A stretch of DNA of 8,145 nucleotides, from assembly GCA_003133205.1 (NCBI GenBank), contig PKWK01000361.1, positions 487 to 8,631 on the forward strand, given 5' to 3'. The DNA comes from Granulicella sp. (GTDB taxonomy: Bacteria > Acidobacteriota > Terriglobia > Terriglobales > Acidobacteriaceae). The position numbers and the translations under genes are program-made. The notes below the pieces were generated by a model that saw nothing but the letters and a program-made list of their open reading frames with translations, did not search any database and had not been told where the DNA came from. Shown in pieces: positions 7,151 to 8,145 of the stretch; within the stretch, counting starts at the first letter, position 1, and each line of letters starts with the position of its first letter.

Positions 7151-7331
7151 AACGTTAGCGACGCGGGGAGGGCGCTCACGGGAATGATACGCGGAAGACT
7201 GGGTTTCGGTTCCCTCGCCGTTCGTATAGCGATGCGCATGGAACCGGACGGCGTCGGCTTGCGTAGTAAGCAGCAACGAAGGCATGCGCTCGCGCCGCAA
7301 GAGTTGTATACCTTATTGCATCGTTGGAACT

Positions 7332-7362
7332 GCGCAAAGACGGGCTCCGGCTATCTTCGCGC
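7332..7362 (+). promoter_or_regulatory. Imperfect inverted repeat just before the adaptor's ribosome site
   Basis: GCGCAAAGA (7332-7340) pairs with TCTTCGCGC (7354-7362) as a nine-pair stem with one A-C mismatch and a 13-base loop. It ends right at the Shine-Dalgarno run at 7363-7370. It could be a regulator operator or an RNA hairpin that tunes translation of the adaptor. It lacks a following T run and so is not an intrinsic terminator. Role is speculative. Confidence 0.3.
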
Positions 7363-7370
7363 AGGGGAGG
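7363..7370 (+). promoter_or_regulatory. Strong Shine-Dalgarno AGGGGAGG for the adaptor gene
   Basis: This purine run is the best ribosome site in the window. It lies two bases before GTG 7373 and five bases before TTG 7376, which are adjacent codons in the adaptor frame. It argues against the longer upstream extensions of that frame. Spacing slightly favours TTG; codon preference favours GTG. Confidence 0.6.
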
Positions 7371-7372
7371 TT

Positions 7373-8145
7373 GTGTTGGCTGCGTCGCGAAAGAGTAAAC
7401 GGTTCTGGGTCTGGCTGAGTGTGGGTGTGGTCCTGATAGTGGCGATTGCGGGAGTTGCGCTGGCGCGACTGGTCAAGGGCTCTTCGATCGATCCCAATCG
7501 ATTGGCGAAGGTGACGCGCGGCGATGTGGCGCGGTCCGTGGTTGCGACAGGGAAGATCCAGCCCATCACCAAAGTCGAGGTGAAGAGCAAGGCATCGGGC
7601 ATCGTGGAGAAGCTCTACGTAGACATCAATAACAAGGTGAACAAGGGCCAGCCACTGGCGCAACTTGACCAGCAGGAGATCCTGGCTCAGGTCGACGCGC
7701 AGCGGGCGCAGCTTGCCTCGGCCGAAGCGAACGTAACCACCTTCGAAGCCAACATCGAACAGGACAAGGTGAACGCCGCAGCGCCGGATCTGTCGATGTA
7801 CAAGGCCACGCTCGATCGCAACATGGAGATGAAGAAAGCCGGCATCGTCAGCCAGCAGGCGCTGGACGACACCAACAAGGAGTACCTCGCCGCGCTCACC
7901 CGCCGCGATTCCTCCAGGGCGCAGATCGGCGTGGACACGGCCAAACTGAAGCAGGCGCGCGCCCAGGTGCTGCAGAGCCAGGCGAGCCTCAAGCAATTGG
8001 AGGAGCAGCTTGGCTACACCACCGTTGTGGCGCCGATGGACGGCGTCATTCTGTCCCGCGACGTCGAGATTGGCGACGCGGTGAGTTCGATCCTGGTGCT
8101 GGGCTCCACCGCCACGCTGGTGATGACCGAGGGCGACACCACACA
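7373..8145 (+). CDS. MacA/HlyD-type periplasmic adaptor, 3' end beyond window
   Basis: The adaptor is a membrane-fusion protein linking an inner-membrane ABC transporter to an outer-membrane channel. The visible 257 residues start MLAASRKSKRFW and form one N-terminal membrane anchor (about 11-33). The first half of a barrel-sandwich (lipoyl-like) domain follows at about 58-99, with KASGIVEKLYVDINNKVNKG and QPLAQLD. A long Ala/Gln/Glu-rich alpha-helical hairpin (about 100-212) comes next, then the second lipoyl half with VVAPMDGVILSRDVEIGDAV (about 218-237). That order is diagnostic. The beta-barrel and C-terminal domains lie past the window. Start is GTG 7373 or TTG 7376, chosen by the adjacent ribosome site. 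The gene is divergent from the two permeases, whose partner it probably is. A MacB-type ATPase would be expected downstream. Resemblance is closer to MacA than to RND-pump adaptors because of the permease context, but the sequence alone does not settle the subtype. Confidence 0.92.
   Translation, partial: MLAASRKSKRFWVWLSVGVVLIVAIAGVALARLVKGSSIDPNRLAKVTRGDVARSVVATGKIQPITKVEVKSKASGIVEKLYVDINNKVNKGQPLAQLDQQEILAQVDAQRAQLASAEANVTTFEANIEQDKVNAAAPDLSMYKATLDRNMEMKKAGIVSQQALDDTNKEYLAALTRRDSSRAQIGVDTAKLKQARAQVLQSQASLKQLEEQLGYTTVVAPMDGVILSRDVEIGDAVSSILVLGSTATLVMTEGDTT

Larger units (their letters stand above)
7151..7372. other. Divergent intergenic region between permeases and adaptor
   Basis: These 222 bases separate the minus-strand permease operon from the plus-strand adaptor gene and must hold the promoters for at least one and probably both. 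I see no convincing -35/-10 pair on either strand. A TATA-containing palindrome, GTATAC, at 7306-7311 is the only AT-rich element. Reading frames open through the region on both strands (towards 7300 on the minus strand and upstream of 7373 on the plus strand), but their residues do not resemble the families next to them. Confidence 0.6.

Noticed and set aside
7151..7300. N-terminal extension of the first permease to TTG 7300
   Set aside because: The 50 extra residues are not membrane-like or family-like, and the partner permease begins at the position matching ATG 7150.
7313..7996. Minus-strand open frame of 227 residues over the adaptor gene
   Set aside because: The plus strand here encodes a full adaptor anchor, lipoyl halves and coiled coil; the antisense frame shows His/Leu/Arg-rich shadow composition.
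1..8145. CRISPR array, tRNA, rRNA or insertion sequence
   Set aside because: No regularly spaced repeats, no cloverleaf-like sequence, and no transposase or terminal repeats seen by eye on either strand.

Overview
The window looks like chromosomal DNA from a GC-rich soil-type bacterium. Acidobacteriota (class Terriglobia) is my best guess. It rests on the long ComEC, the strong preference for C or G at third codon positions, and MacB-like permease pairs, which are common in that phylum. This is inference from style and remembered families, not a database match. Seven coding loci are supported: five intact genes on view, one frameshifted gene and one cut by the window end.

Left part (35-2845, + strand): a full-length ComEC/Rec2-type DNA-uptake channel. 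It carries the N-terminal soluble domain, the competence membrane domain and a C-terminal metallo-beta-lactamase-like domain with its metal-binding motifs.

Middle part (about 2850-4590, + strand): a patchwork of short genes. First is an AT-richer orphan gene (2957-3622) whose C-terminal half carries an R / S-x-T-S / E-x-E pattern like that of ADP-ribosyltransferases. It is preceded by a perfect TTGACA box inside a small inverted repeat. Next is a small conserved-looking GC-rich gene (3670-3948) that probably starts at TTG. Last is a type II toxin-antitoxin module: an intact RelB/DinJ-type antitoxin (4000-4299), with a -10 box and a candidate operator, then a RelE/ParE-type toxin (4303-4588). 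The toxin is put out of frame by one extra base near codon 6, so the module looks like an antitoxin with a dead, or just possibly recoded, toxin.

Right part (4615-8145): a tripartite-type ABC export locus. Two MacB/FtsX-type permeases lie on the minus strand, read 7150 to 5897 and then 5856 to 4615, probably as one transcript. A MacA/HlyD-type periplasmic adaptor reads divergently on the plus strand from about 7373 and runs off the window. No ATPase is visible, and it would be expected outside the window, most likely beyond the adaptor. The 222-base divergent gap at 7151-7372 should hold the promoters for both sides. Together, adaptor, permeases and an external ATPase would move a substrate out of the periplasm or membrane. 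The substrate cannot be told from the sequence.

The strongest leads for follow-up are the ADP-ribosyltransferase-like orphan gene and the single-base break in the toxin. I do not see a wholly new multi-gene system.
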